From NCBI GenBank assembly GCA_009599575.1, contig VWND01000041.1, forward strand, positions 62,001 to 126,000: a DNA stretch of 64,000 bases, in the 5' to 3' direction. A model generated the notes under the pieces. The model searched no databases and had not been told where the DNA came from. It saw only the letters and a list, made by a program, of their open reading frames with translations. This DNA comes from Blumeriella jaapii. Its lineage: Eukaryota > Ascomycota > Leotiomycetes > Helotiales > Drepanopezizaceae. Of the stretch, positions 44,927-56,005 are shown one piece after another. The stretch's first letter is position 1, and each line of letters opens with the position of its first letter. A program made the translations under genes and the position numbers.

Positions 44927-45866
44927 ATAGTGGGCTGCCTTCCCACATTTATTCTGCGGGCACTCGAATAATGTGGGGGAAAGCAAGTGTCCCACTGCAT
45001 CCAAGTGTCCCATCTCAATTCATGATTTTTTACGATCGCATTTTATAATAAAACATTATTATTTAATTACGCCAAATTGAAAAGTAATGAAAGCAGGAAG
45101 CTATTTTTAGATTTTAAACCAAAAATTTCATTTTTATTAATTAGAAGTTATTAAATTACATATTTTCGTTGAATTTTTAATTTTTTATTATCGCATTTTG
45201 TATTAAAACACTATCAACGCCAGATATAAATTATAATAAGTTGATAAATAATAAAAACAGAAAGCTATTATTAAGTTATAAGTTAAAAATTTCATTTTTA
45301 TTAATTAAAAGTTTTAAAACGAAATGTTTTGTTTTAATTTGTTATTTTTTATAATCGTATTTTAAATTAAATTACTTCCAACGCCAGTTTTTTAATTATA
45401 ATAAACTGAGAAAAAGTAAGTTCAGCTTGCATTCGAATAGAATATATAGAAATTATATTAAATTCTACGTCGGAATATTTATTTTTGATTAAGTGAAAGT
45501 AATTTAAATCGTTTTCATACGCATTTCCAATCAGAAATTGTATTAATTAAACGGCTACGAATCGTACAAATATAATATACTTTTATTAAAACTAAATAAA
45601 GCTTATATGTTTTTGGCTTTCTAGCTATTTTACATTTGCTTGTCAGCTTTTAAATATCGGTATAATATTTATATTCGGAAGATAATAAACAAAAGGCAAA
45701 AGGTAAAAGAAAACCGTTAGTTTTACGAAAAGCTTTTGTTTAAGCGTATAATAAGTAAAAAAAGCTGCTTACGAGCCTTGGATTTTAAATTGTAAAAGCA
45801 ATAAAGCTGTAAAACAAAAAAAAATCGTATTAAAAATAATAAATTGCATTTTTTTAGCCGAAAATC
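44927..45866. mobile_element. D2: second copy of the long-TIR DNA element, interrupted
   Basis: Starts ATAGTGGGCTGCC after TA of A6. Its first ~130 bp match the D1 TIRs almost exactly. Three subterminal repeats follow (45025-45400). It is interrupted at 45866/45867 by the LTR of A3 inside GCCGAAAATC|TTGATA. Orientation is inverse to D1. Confidence 0.85.
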
Positions 45867-46131
45867 TGTGACGATCTAATCAGTCGGAGGGCTGGGAGAT
45901 CAGTCAATTGGTCGCCGTATTTATATGGTATGAAAAACGAGCCCTTGGTTCTGTAACAAAAATATTTATTTAGAATTAATAATTGCAAAAGACAAAGATG
46001 CTAAAAAGAAAGTGTTTTATATATATAAATAGTTTCTACAGTTGATAAAAAAACTTATTAGGAGACCAGGAAGCTTGCAGTTATACGTAATTGCTGGGAT
46101 GATACGAAGGGCAAAAAAATAAATCGTTATA
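45867..46131 (-). repeat. A3 3-prime LTR
   Basis: 265 bp, TGTGACGATCTAATC to CGTTATA. The least mutated left end of all family A LTRs (GGAGGGCTGGGAGATCAG). Confidence 0.9.
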
Positions 46132-46136
46132 TTATT

Positions 46137-46145
46137 CCTCCGTCC
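46137..46145 (-). other. A3 polypurine tract
   Basis: CCTCCGTCC on this strand, GGACGGAGG on the coding strand, next to the 3-prime LTR. It also encodes the last pol residues (FFRTEE, stop). Equivalents stand right of the LTRs at 50129 and 56006. It would prime plus-strand DNA synthesis. Confidence 0.7.
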
Positions 46146-46700
46146 GAAAAAAGCGCGCCCTCGAGCTTTTATCCATTGGTACGTCGCTATTTAAATAATC
46201 GTACGAATCCAAACCTTCGGAATACGCTTTTAGCCAGTCTATAAGTTTTGCAAAAAAACCGGAAAGCTTTTTATGCGCTAAATAAAAATCGCGCATTTTT
46301 GAAAAAGCGTATATAAAATTAAACGCGAAATACCACGTAAGATTTTTATTTAAGCTTATTTAAAAAGCTTTGTATTAAAAGGTTTTCCGCTGCATTCGAC
46401 AAGCGATTAATTTTTCGATTTCGTATTTAAGCTTACCAGTTATATTAATAAGTTTAAAAGCTGAATTAATTTGATTTGAAAGCGCGTCGTTAGCTGCTTT
46501 ACGCAATCGATTAGCGTAAAAAATTGAATATACGTTTATAATATTAAAAAGGTTTAGCTTAAAAGCGTTATCGAAAATTTTGGTTATAATTTTAAAAAGG
46601 CCGTTTGTAGGATTATCGAGTTTGCGAAAGGGCCGGAAAGTCGGAAATGGACGTATATCGAATTATACGTAGTCGCTAACGTTAAAATCGATCGCGCGGC
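46146..46700 (-). pseudogene. A3 pol C-terminus, chromodomain-like
   Basis: The minus strand reads WYFAFNFIYAFSKMRDFYLA, HKKLSGFFAKLIDWLKAYSE, LDSYDYLNSDVPMDKSSRAR and FFRTEE at the end. The W-Y-P-A-S-N-F to D-W-L arrangement resembles the C-terminal chromodomain-like region of fungal gypsy elements. E2 interrupts this region in A4. Assignment as a chromodomain is tentative. Confidence 0.55.
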
Positions 46701-46749
46701 GAAATCTATTTGCATTTTTTTTTATTTTATCGTAGGCTTATTAAAAGTG

Positions 46750-47720
46750 CGATTTGACGAGATTTCAAGCGTCGTAATAGCGGCGAGCGTACGCACGAGC
46801 TTCGTTTGCGTTCAGCTTGTATAAAAGGTTGAAAAAAAAAAAAGTATCGAGCTTTTAATTTCAATTGATATAGGAAGTGTAATCGTATACAATTTCAAAA
46901 AATAAAAAGCTATTTAAATTTTCGTAAAAAAAAATTATTTAAGCGAAATTTATTATTAAAAGAAATTCGTTTTAATCGTTTTAATAAAAATTTACGAAAA
47001 GTCGAAAGCGTTTTTGCAAATATTAATTGTAAATTTCGGTCTGACTATCGGTTTCGAAATAAACGGCTGTCGAAAGCTTTAATTGCGTATCGAGTATTTT
47101 GTTTAATTCAGACCAGAAAATAAATTAATACTAAAAGCCACGATCGCTAATAATATTTTTTAAAAAGTTAAAATATTTGTATACGTGGAATATATACAAT
47201 TTGGCGAGGTTTCGAACGTCGATATTTTTATAGCAGAAAATCGAAATAGCTTGTTTAAAAAAGCGATTTATTATTACGAATACGTTATCGTAATCGTATT
47301 TGTTTTTGTTAAAATTGCAAAAGTTTATTATAACGTGTTTTTAAAAATGGTCAGAAACAGAAAAAAGCTAAAAAAAGCCGGAGCGCTTATTTTTTAAAAC
47401 AAAACTTTTTTAATAAACGTAGCAATTGCGATAATATTATTTTACGAAAGCTGTTATATTTCGCTAATAATATTAGTCCGAAAGCAATTGCGTAGTTTTG
47501 CGAACGCTGAAATAAGCGGTAGAAATCTAATCGTATATTTTTTATATAAAAGCTAAACGAAAATAATCGACGTTTGGGATTATCAGGCGATCGTAGTATA
47601 GCAGCAGATCGCGTTTAAATATATACGAAATATTATTATCGTCGTTTTTTTTCGTAGCGTTTCGTATAGCTTTTTTTCGAAAGGCTATTAAGCTGCTAGC
47701 TGTGCGATTAGCGTAGAAAA
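46750..47720 (-). pseudogene. A3 integrase
   Basis: The minus strand has a zinc-binding domain ending TAYFSVRKTTQLLSD, YYRNITAFVK and NCYVYKSF (His and Cys partly lost). The core shows VSDH, FCNFNKNKYDYDNVFVIINR (first Asp region), IISDRGF and FIFWSELNKILDTQLK (second Asp kept, about 47140), and FETDSQTEIYN (Glu kept, about 47045). E3 is inserted in the LDTQLK codons of the A5 copy. Confidence 0.85.
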
Positions 47721-47959
47721 TTTGATTAACGATACGAAATACGAAAGAAAAATCAGTTATCTTAACGATAAAAACAGTTGTTTCGAAGGCCGTAGAAAAT
47801 CGAAGTTTTTTAGTTAAAAAGCGGTAATTAATCTGATCGGTTCGAAAAAAGGTTTGCAGGCGCTAAATACGTTTAAAAAAGTTTTGGCGGTCGAGTTCGC
47901 TTATACGACGTATTAATACGTTAGCCAAAAGATTATATTTATTTGGTTTGTACGTAATA

Positions 47960-48420
47960 AAAAAATTGTAGTCGGCGAAAAGCTCGGCTTAGCGTGCTTA
48001 TCGAGCGTTTAAGAATTTAAAAGTTATAAAGTATTTTAAAGCTTTGTAATTAATAATAATTTTGATTTAATAAATTAAATTAATTAGTTTAATACGAAAA
48101 TTGCTTAGAAATTTTACGACTACGAATATTTTTTTATCGTATACGACGTAATTTAGCTTTGCGAAAGCTATAGTTTTGCTAAAATAAGCGATTAAAAGCC
48201 AACCGTCGTTATAAAATTGCGAAAATACAAAAGCGATTACGCCGTCGAAAGCGTTAGTTTTTAATATGCAAAAAAGGTTTTACTTATAATATTATAAAAC
48301 TGATATAATAATAAAAATTAATATAAAAAAATCGAAACTTTTCTGATATTTAAAAATAAAATTATAAAAAACGTTAGCTTTAATTAAATAAATCAAAAGT
48401 TTTGCGATTATATCGTAGTT
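47960..48420 (-). pseudogene. A3 RNase H
   Basis: The minus strand reads CILKTNAFDGVIAFVFSQFY, DGWLLIAYFSKTIAFAKLNY, VVYDKKIFVVVKFLSNFRIK and RAELFADYNF-like residues. Catalytic Asp of T-D-A-S is now Asn; other motifs are clear. Confidence 0.8.
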
Positions 48421-48439
48421 TCGAATAAAACGTCGGTAA

Positions 48440-48887
48440 AAATTACAAAAACCAAAAAAACTTTATATATTTTTTATAATAATAAAAAGCTTTTAATAAG
48501 CGATTACGAAAACTTTTTTTAAATTTACTTTTAAGTTTTTAATAAAAATAATAAAATTTAAATAACAAATCCGAATAACGTTAAATTCAAACTTTCGAAT
48601 ATCGGTTTGTAATTCAGCGTTAACGAGCTTTTAAAGCATTTTGCGAACGTATATAACGTATTTCAAAAGGTCGAACGAATAAATAAAAATATTATTTAAA
48701 TATATAATATAAAAATCGTTTAAATAATCGAAAAAAACGTCGTTTATATAATTTTAATAAATTGCGGATTTATTAATAAGGCCAAAAAATAATATTTTGC
48801 ATTTATAAGCGCCGTAACGCGTACGAAACGTCGTTAGTTTTTTATAAGCGGAGTTTATTCGAATTTTATAAAAAATTTAACGAATAT
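48440..48887 (-). pseudogene. A3 reverse transcriptase, C-terminal half
   Basis: The minus strand reads NDVFFDYLNDFYIIYLNNIF, IYSFDLLKYVIYVRKML and KANVFYNFIFKYQKSFDFF. YLNNIF is the Y-L-D-D box with both Asp changed to Asn. The N-terminal half is displaced by B4; its counterpart in A7 starts at 25619. Confidence 0.8.
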
Positions 48888-49153
48888 TATAAAAGTATAT
48901 AAAAAAACCAAATTAATACGGCCATATATCGGTAGGTAAAATAATCTAGAAAATCTTTAAAAAAAATTGAAAAAAAGAAAAATAAATAAATAAAAATATA
49001 AATTAAACTGCGTGCTTATAATATTATTTAAAAAAATGCTTTGCTTTTATATCTGTTAAAAGTAGTTAATAGCAAAAGGTTTCGGAAAAGTCTATGCTTT
49101 AATTATAATTAAAATTATTAATTTTTATTAATATAAAATATTACCGTTTTATA
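48888..49153 (-). repeat. B4 3-prime LTR
   Basis: 266 bp, TATAAAAGTATATAAAAA to CCGTTTTATA. The most mutated of the three B LTRs. The adenine tract here is AAAAAAATTGAAAAAAAGAA, not the long pure run of 25424. Confidence 0.85.
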
Positions 49154-49289
49154 TTTTGTTTTAAATAATATACGTAATCGTTTTGATTACGATTAAAAAA
49201 AAATATAATTTTAATAAATGCAATTTAATTTATTTTATATAATTTAAAAATTAATTAATTACAAACCGAACTTTTTAATTTTACGCTTT

Positions 49290-49862
49290 TTCAGTTTTTT
49301 AATCCGTTTTTGGCTTTTTTACTATCGGCTTTTGCGAAGAAATAACGTTTCGCTTATCGTTTGAATTATTTTGTTTATTTTGCTTTTTTAAAAAATAGCT
49401 TGATAAAATATTAATCGAAATATCGTTTTGATTTACGAACGTTTTAATAGCTTTTTCGTCGATAATATTATTAAATATCGCCGCGACGAATGCTTTTTAC
49501 GACTTTTTTCCGTAAATAATAAATTTTAGTTTTTAAACGTAATTCTACGCTTTATAAAAAGCGTTGAAAAATCTTATATTAAAATCGTAAAAATAATCGA
49601 TTAACTCGTCGTAATTAAAACCGATTAACGCTTTTGCTTCGCGTAAAACTAATAGGTCGGATTACGGTTGTTTACCGACGAATGCTTTTGAAAAAGCTTC
49701 GTAGCTTATAAAAAAAACTATTTTACGAAATAGTTCGGAAATAATCGTTTGCAATCGAAACTACCGAAAATGCTGGAATTACTTTCGTCGCAAAACAAAT
49801 AATATTAAATTGTTTATCGGAGCGTCGTTTTCGAAATAATTTTTATATTTTTGCGCCGTATA
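49290..49862 (-). pseudogene. B4 extra ORF, C-terminal end
   Basis: Minus-strand relic homologous to 34190-34720. The Lys-rich tail, written KSQKRI-like on the minus strand, lies near 49290-49330. No recognised domain. Confidence 0.4.
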
Positions 49863-50128
49863 TATAACGATTTAATTAATCGAAAGATTAAAAGATTAAT
49901 TAATTGGTCGCCGTATTTATATAATATAAAAAACGAGCTTTTGATTTTGTAATAAAAAAATTTATTTAAAATTAACAATTGCAAAAAGCAAAAGTATTAA
50001 AAAAGAAATGTTTTTATATATATAAATGATTTTTATAATTAATAAAAAAATTTATTAAAAAATTAAAAAGCTTGCAATTATACGTAATTGCTAAAATAAT
50101 ACGAAAAGCAGAAAAATAAATCGTTATA
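49863..50128 (-). repeat. A4 3-prime LTR
   Basis: 266 bp, TATAACG to CGTTATA. Strongly mutated (ATTATACGTAATTGC where A7 has GCTACACGTAGTTGC). The left flank ends GTATA. Confidence 0.85.
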
Positions 50129-50456
50129 TATATTTTTCCGTCCGAAAAAAGCGCGCCTTCGCGCTTTTATTTATTAATACGTCGCTATTTAAATAATCGT
50201 ACGAATTTAAATCTTCGGAATACGTTTTCAGCCAATTTATAAGTTTTATAAAAAAACCGGAAAGTTTTTTATACGCTAAATAAAAATTCGCGCATTTTTA
50301 AAAAAGCGTATATAAAATCAAACGCGGAATACTACGTAAAATTTTTATTTAAGCTTATTTAAAAAGCTTTGTATTAAAAAGTTTTTCGCTGCATTCGATA
50401 AGCGATTAATTTTTCGATTTCGTATTTAAATTTATTAATTATACCGTACGGCTTAT

Positions 50457-50800
50457 CTAAGATCGGATCACAACCGATTATACCCGGTTGCAAAACCGAA
50501 TATACACCGATTATAATCGGTTTTAAAACCGAATATATATCGATTGTAATCGGTTTTAAAACCGATTATATACCGATTATAATCGATTATAAACCGATTA
50601 TAATCGATTATACACCGATTATAACCGGTTTTTTAATTCGATTATAATCGATTATAATCGGTTTTAAAACCGATTGTAATCGATATATAATCGGTTTTAA
50701 AACCGGATATAATCGGTTGCTAATCGGTATTAATACCGAAATAGCGCGGTTTACTTTTATATCGATATAATAATTTAACACCGATTATACTCGGTGTTAA
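50457..50800. repeat. E2 palindrome array
   Basis: About 340 bp of ACCGATTATAATCGGT, CCGGTTGCAAAACCG and GGTTTTAAAACC palindromes starting 13 bp from the tip. Conserved in position with E1 and E3. Confidence 0.85.
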
Positions 50801-50929
50801 TACCGAAACAAATTTATACAATTAAATTAAATCGATATTTAATATATATCAAATCTTTCGAATTTAAATTAAAATTTGTATATTAAACTACGTTTATTTA
50901 ATACTATATTTAATAATATTTTCGCTAAT

Positions 50930-51128
50930 ATTATTTCGCTGCTATTATTTCGCTGCTACTACTACTTCGCTGCTACCATTTCGCTACTATTATTTCGCTG
51001 CTACTACTTCGCTGCCACCACTTCGCTGCCACCATTTCGCTGCTATCACCTCGCTGCTACCACCTCGTCGCTACCATTATTATTATTATTACCATTATTA
51101 TTATTATTATTATTACTATCACTATTAC

Positions 51129-51159
<31 letters not shown>

Positions 51160-51559
51160 TCGCTGCTATTATTTCGCTGCTACCATTTCGCTGCCATTAT
51201 TTCGCTGCTACCATTTCGCTGCCACCATTTTGCTGCTATCATTTCGCTGCTATTATCTCGCTGCTACTACCTCGTCGCTACTATTACTACTACTACTACC
51301 ATTATTACTACTATTATTACCACCATTATTATTATTACCATTATTACCATCATCTCGCTGCTACCACTTCGCTGCCACCATTTCGCTGCTACCACTATCA
51401 CTACCACTATTACCATTATTACCATTATTATTACTACTATTATTATTACCATTATTATTATTACTTCGCTGCTATTAATTCGCTGCTACTACCTCGCTGC
51501 TATTATCTCGTCGCCACCACTATTATCACTATTATTATTATTATTATTATTACTACCAT
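50930..51559 (+). repeat. E2 pyrimidine-rich minisatellite arm
   Basis: TTTCGCTGCTACTACTTCGC-type units with long ATT runs. Compared with E1, most CAC/CCA have become TAT/TTA, as expected from C-to-T change. Leu/Tyr-rich frames here are not genes. Confidence 0.85.
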
Positions 51560-51680
51560 TTTTTTGCCAGTATTATAATTACCCAGCTTATTCGGCTGTT
51601 CGGCTATTCGGCTGTTCGGCTATTCGGCTGTTCGGCTATTCGGCTTTTCGTTATTTTTTTAGCAAAATAATATTAGCGAA
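51560..51680. other. E2 central spacer
   Basis: GCCAGTATTATAATTACCC, then seven or more units of TTCGGCTGTTCGGCTA type, then TTTTCGTTATTTTTTTAGC. Reverse complement of the spacers of E1 and E3. Confidence 0.75.
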
Positions 51681-51770
51681 ATAATAATAATAATAATGGT
51701 GGTAGTAGTAGTAATAATAATAATGATAGTAATAATAATAATAATAGTAGTAATAATAATAATAATAGTA

Positions 51771-51803
<33 letters not shown>

Positions 51804-51942
51804 GTAGTAATAATAATAATAGTAATAATAGTGGCGACGAAATGATAGCAGCGAGGTGGTGGCAGCGAAATAGTGGCAGCGAGATGGTAGCAGCGAAATA
51901 ATAGCAGCGAAATAATAGTAATAATAATAATAATAATAATAG

Positions 51943-52007
<65 letters not shown>

Positions 52008-52512
52008 GTGATAGCGACGAAATAATAGCAGCGAAATGGTGGCAGCGAGATGGTGACAGCGAAATGGTGGCAGCGAAATGGTGGCAGCGAAGTGATAATA
52101 ATAATGGTAATAATAGTGGTAGTGATGGTAATGGTAATAATAATAGTAATAATGGTAATAGTAGTAATAATAGTAATAATAGTAATGGTGGTGATAATAG
52201 TGGCGACGAAGTGGTGGCAGCGAGGTGGTGGCAGCGAAATGGTGGCAGCGAAATGGTGGCAGCGAGGTAATAGCAGCGAAATAATAATAGTAATAGTAAT
52301 AATAATAGTGGTAATGGTAATAATAGTAATAATAGTAATAATAATAATAATGGTGATAATAATGGCGACGAGGTAATGGCAGCGAAATAATGGCAGCGAA
52401 ATGGTGGCAGCGAAATAGTAGCAGCGAGGTGATAGCAGCGAAATGGTGGCAGCGAAATGGTAGCAGCGAAATAATGGTAATAATAGTAATAATAATAGTA
52501 ATAATGGTAGTA

Positions 52513-52561
<49 letters not shown>

Positions 52562-52735
52562 TAATAGTAACGACGAAGTGGTGGCAGCGAAGTGGTGATA
52601 ATAATGGTAGTAGTGGTGATAATAATAATAGTGGCGACGAGATGGTGGCAGCGAAATGGTAATAGTAATAATAATAGTAATGGTAATGGCAGCGAAATGA
52701 TAGCAGCGAAATAGTGGCAGCGAAATAATATTAAT
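51681..52735 (-). repeat. E2 purine-rich minisatellite arm
   Basis: AGCGAAATGGTGGC units with AAT/GGT runs, including AAT tracts at 51770-51815 and 51955-52005. Inverse of the 50930 arm but longer. The 383-codon frame here is repeat-coded Ile/Thr/Leu and not a gene. Confidence 0.85.
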
Positions 52736-52969
52736 AAAAGCGTTAATAAAATATAATAACAAATTCGTATAAGATTTGTATTTTTCTCGAAGCTTTGAAT
52801 TTTTATACAATTTATCGTATTTATTAATTTTTAATAATACTAAGATTAATTTTCAATTAATCGCGTATTAACTCTGATTATACTCCGAGTTAATTTTACG
52901 CTTAGTATTAATTCGGATTTAACTCGGTATTAAATCGGTTATAATCTTATTTATAAGCGCCCCTAAGTA

Positions 52970-54310
52970 TTAATAAATTTAAAAATTAAATTAATTTAAT
53001 TTAAAAGCGCGTCGTTAGCTGCTTTACGCAGTCGATTAACGTAAAAAACTGGGTATACGTTTATAATATTAAAAAAATCTAGCTTAAAAGCGTTGTCGAA
53101 AATTTTGGCTATAATTTTAAAAAGGCCGTTTGTAAAATTATCGAATTTGCGAAAAGGCCGGAAAATCGGAAATAAACGCATATCGAATTATACGTAATCG
53201 CCAATATTAAAATCGATCGCGCGACGAAATTTATTCGCAATTTTTTTTTTTTTTTTTTATTATAAATTTGCTAAAAATGCGATTTAGCGAAGTTTTAAGC
53301 GTTGTAATAACGGCGAGCGTACGCACAAGCTTCGTTTGCGTTTAGCTTATATAAAAAATTAAAAAAAAAGAAAATATCGAGTTTTTAATTTCAATTAATA
53401 TAAAAAGTATAATCGTATATAATTTCAAAAAATAAAAAGCCATTTAAACTTTTATATAAAAAAATTATTTAAGCGAAATTTATTATTAAAAAAAATTCGC
53501 TTTAATCGTTTTAATAAAAATTTACGAAAAATCGAAAGCGTTTTTGCAAATATTAATTATAAACTTCGGTTTAACCGTCGGTTTTAAAATAAGCGGCTAT
53601 CGAAACTTTTAATTGCGTATCGAATATTTTGTTTAATTCAAACCAAAAAGTAAACTAATATTAAAGGCTACGATCGCTAATAATACTTTTTAAAAAGTTA
53701 AAATATTTGTATACGTAAAATATATATAATTTAACGAAGCTTCGAACGTCGATATTTTTATAACAGAAAATCGAAATAATTTGTTTAAAAAAGCGATTTA
53801 TTATTACAAATACGTTATCGTAATCGTATTTGTTTTTATTAAAATTGCAAAAGTTTATTATAACGTGCTTTCAAAAATGGTCAAAAACAAAAAAAAGCTG
53901 AAAAAAACCGGAGCGCTTATTTTTTAAAACAAAACTTTTTCGATAAGCATAATAATTGCGATAGTATTATTTTATAAAAGCTGTTATACCTCGCTAATAA
54001 TATTAGTCCGAAAGCAATTGCGTAATTTTGCGAACGCCAAAATAAACGGTAAAAATCTAATTATATACTTTTCGTACAAAAGCCAAACGAAAATAATCGA
54101 CGTTTAATATTATTAAACGACCGTAATATAATAATAAATCGCGTTTAAATATATACGATATTATTATCGTCGTTTTTTTTCGTAGCGTTTCGTACAGTTT
54201 TTTTTCGAAAGGCTATTAAATTGCTAATTATACGATTAACGTAAAAGATTTAATTAACGATACAAAATACGAAAAAAAAATTAGCTATTTCAACGATAAA
54301 AACAGCTGTT
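52970..54310 (-). pseudogene. A4 pol C-terminus and integrase
   Basis: Aligns with 46450-47730 of A3. The second Asp and Glu regions lie near 53560-53680 and the first Asp near 53880. More stops than A3. Confidence 0.75.
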
Positions 54311-54499
54311 TCGAAAACCGTAGAAAATCGAAGTTTTTTAATTAAAAAGCGGTAATCGATTTGATTTGCTCGAAAAAGGATTTGTAAGCGTTAAATACGT
54401 TTAAAAAAGTTTTAGCGGTCGAATTCGTTCGTACGACGTATTAATACGTTAGCCAAAAAATTATATTTATTTGATTTATACGTAATAAAAAAGTTGTAA

Positions 54500-54970
54500 T
54501 CGGCGAAAAGCTCGGCCTAGCGTGTTTATCGAACGTTTAAAAATTTAAAAGTTATAAAATATTTTAAAATTTTATAATTAATAATTATTTTAATTTAATA
54601 AACTAAGCTAATTAATTTAATACGAAAATTGCTTAGAAATTTTACAATTGCGAACATCTTTTTATCGTATACGACGTAGTTTAGCTTTGCGAAAGCTATA
54701 GTTTTGCTAAAATAAACGATTAAAAGCCAATCGTCGCTATAAAATTGCGAAAACACAAAAGCTACTACGCCGTCGAAAGCGTTAATTTTTAATATGCAAA
54801 AAAGATTTTGCCTGTAATATTATAAAACTAATGCAATAATAAAAGCTAATATAAAAAGATCGAAACTTTTCTGACATTTAAAAATAAAATTATAAAAAAC
54901 GTTAGCTTTAATTAAATAAACTAAAAGTTTTGCAATTATATCGTAATTTCGAATAAAACGTCGGTAAAAA
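54500..54970 (-). pseudogene. A4 RNase H
   Basis: Aligns with 47960-48420 of A3. The minus strand keeps GVVAFVFSQFY, AYFSKTIAFAKLNYVVYDKK and SNFRIKLI segments. Confidence 0.7.
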
Positions 54971-55736
54971 TTAGAAAAACCAAAAAAGCTTTATATATTT
55001 TTTACAATAATAAAAAGCTTCCAGTAGGCGACCACGGAAACTTTTTCTGGGTTTATTTCTAAGCTTTTAATAAAAATAATAAAACTTAAATAACGGATCC
55101 GAATAACGTTAAATTCAGATTTTCGAATATCGACCTATAATTCAGCGTTAACGAACTTTTAAAACATTTTGCAAATATATATAATATATTTTAAAAAATC
55201 GGACGAATAAATAAAAATGTTATTTAAATATATAATACAAAAATCGTTTAAATAATCGAAAAAAACGTCGTTTATATAACGTTAATAAATTGCGAATCTA
55301 TTAATAAAGCCAAAAGATAGCATTTTGCATTTATAAGCGTCGTAACGCATACGAAACGTCGTTAGTTTTTTACTAACGGGGTCCATTCGAATTTTATAAA
55401 AAGCTTAACGAATATCGAGCTTCGTAAAAATTTGTATTTTCGAAAAACGAGCAAAAGTTTTATCGATAAAAAAAAAAATAGCGATTTTTATAAATAACGT
55501 TATTAAAAGCTTAATAATCGATATAAAAACGTAATAAACCGTCGGGTTTTTAGCGAAAAGCATTAAAGCAGCGAAAAAAACGGTGAAAGATTCGATAAAG
55601 CTTTTATTAAAATTATTTTGTAAATAAATTTTGATAATCTCGAGCTTTAAAATCGATACTTTATACAAAAAAATATATTTTAGCTTTTTTTTATTTATAA
55701 TAAGCTCTATTTTATAATCGTAAAACCGGTAAAAAG
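54971..55736 (-). pseudogene. A4 reverse transcriptase
   Basis: Holds RT from its C-terminal end up to the N-terminal FYRFYDYKI region. The minus strand at 55405-55668 is open: YKVSILKLEIIKIYLQNNF, FAALMLFAKN, FIDKTFARFSKIQIFTKLDI. Cut by A5. Confidence 0.8.
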
Positions 55737-56005
55737 TGTAACGATTTAATCAGTCGAAAAGCTGAAAAATCAATCAACTGATCGCCGTATTTATATAATA
55801 TAAAAAAACGAGCCTTTGGTTTTGTAATAAAAATATTTATTTAAAATTAACAATTGCAAAAAGCAAAGATTATTAAAAAAAAAAAGCCTTATATATATAA
55901 ATAATTTCCATAATTAATAAAAGATTTATCAAAAGACCAAAAAGCTTGCAGCTATACGTAATTGCTAAAATAACGAAAAAAATAGCAAAAAAATAAATCG
56001 TCATA
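55737..56005 (-). repeat. A5 3-prime LTR
   Basis: 269 bp, TGTAACG to CGTCATA. The polypurine complement TTTTTCCGTCC follows at 56010. It lacks the 45-bp duplication of the A1 LTR. Confidence 0.85.

Larger units (their letters stand above)
45867..48887 (-). mobile_element. A3: family A Ty3/gypsy retrotransposon, 3-prime LTR to RT
   Basis: Minus-strand copy. From left to right: 3-prime LTR, polypurine tract, pol end, integrase, RNase H, second half of RT. It is inserted in D2 and cut by B4 at ACGAATAT|TATAAAAG. It gives the 3-prime half missing from A1, A2 and A7. Confidence 0.85.
48888..49862 (-). mobile_element. B4: family B fragment, 3-prime LTR plus end of extra ORF
   Basis: LTR 48888-49153 followed by 709 bp matching 34180-34890 in reverse. 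It is inserted in A3 at ATAT and cut by A4 at GTATA|TATAACG. B2 at 7403 continues from exactly this point in family B. Confidence 0.85.
50444..52967 (-). mobile_element. E2: complete foldback-type element
   Basis: 2,524 bp, CCGTACGGCTTATCTA at the left tip and TATAAGCGCCCCTAAG at the right, with TA at 50442-50443 and 52968-52969. Flanking family A sequence is continuous across it (TTAATTA|TA and TA|TTAATAAATT, compare 46445). The tips are imperfect inverted repeats (GCTTATCTAAGATC..ATCACAACCGATT against GCTTATAAATAAGATTATAACCGATT). Palindrome array, two inverted minisatellite arms, central spacer, no transposase. Orientation is inverse to E1 and E3. Confidence 0.9.
49863..55736 (-). mobile_element. 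A4: family A Ty3/gypsy retrotransposon, 3-prime LTR to RT, carrying E2
   Basis: LTR 49863-50128, pol end, E2 insertion (50444-52967), integrase, RNase H, RT, cut at ACCGGTAAAAAG|TGTAACG by A5. A2 at 4339 resumes at the same base. More RIP-mutated than A3. Confidence 0.85.

Noticed and set aside
45867..46131. Reading the D2/A3 and B3/A7 borders as the two sides of one insertion
   Set aside because: The flanking bases differ (AAATC on the left of A3, ATATG on the right of A7) and the host elements differ, so these are two separate outer junctions.
47185..47397. 70-codon plus-strand open frame
   Set aside because: It is the antisense shadow of the A3 integrase core, whose DDE motifs are clear on the minus strand.
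51659..52810. 383-codon minus-strand open frame
   Set aside because: It spans the spacer and purine-rich arm of E2. Composition is Ile/Thr/Leu/Ser runs plus repeated FRCHHFAATIS-like units dictated by the repeat.
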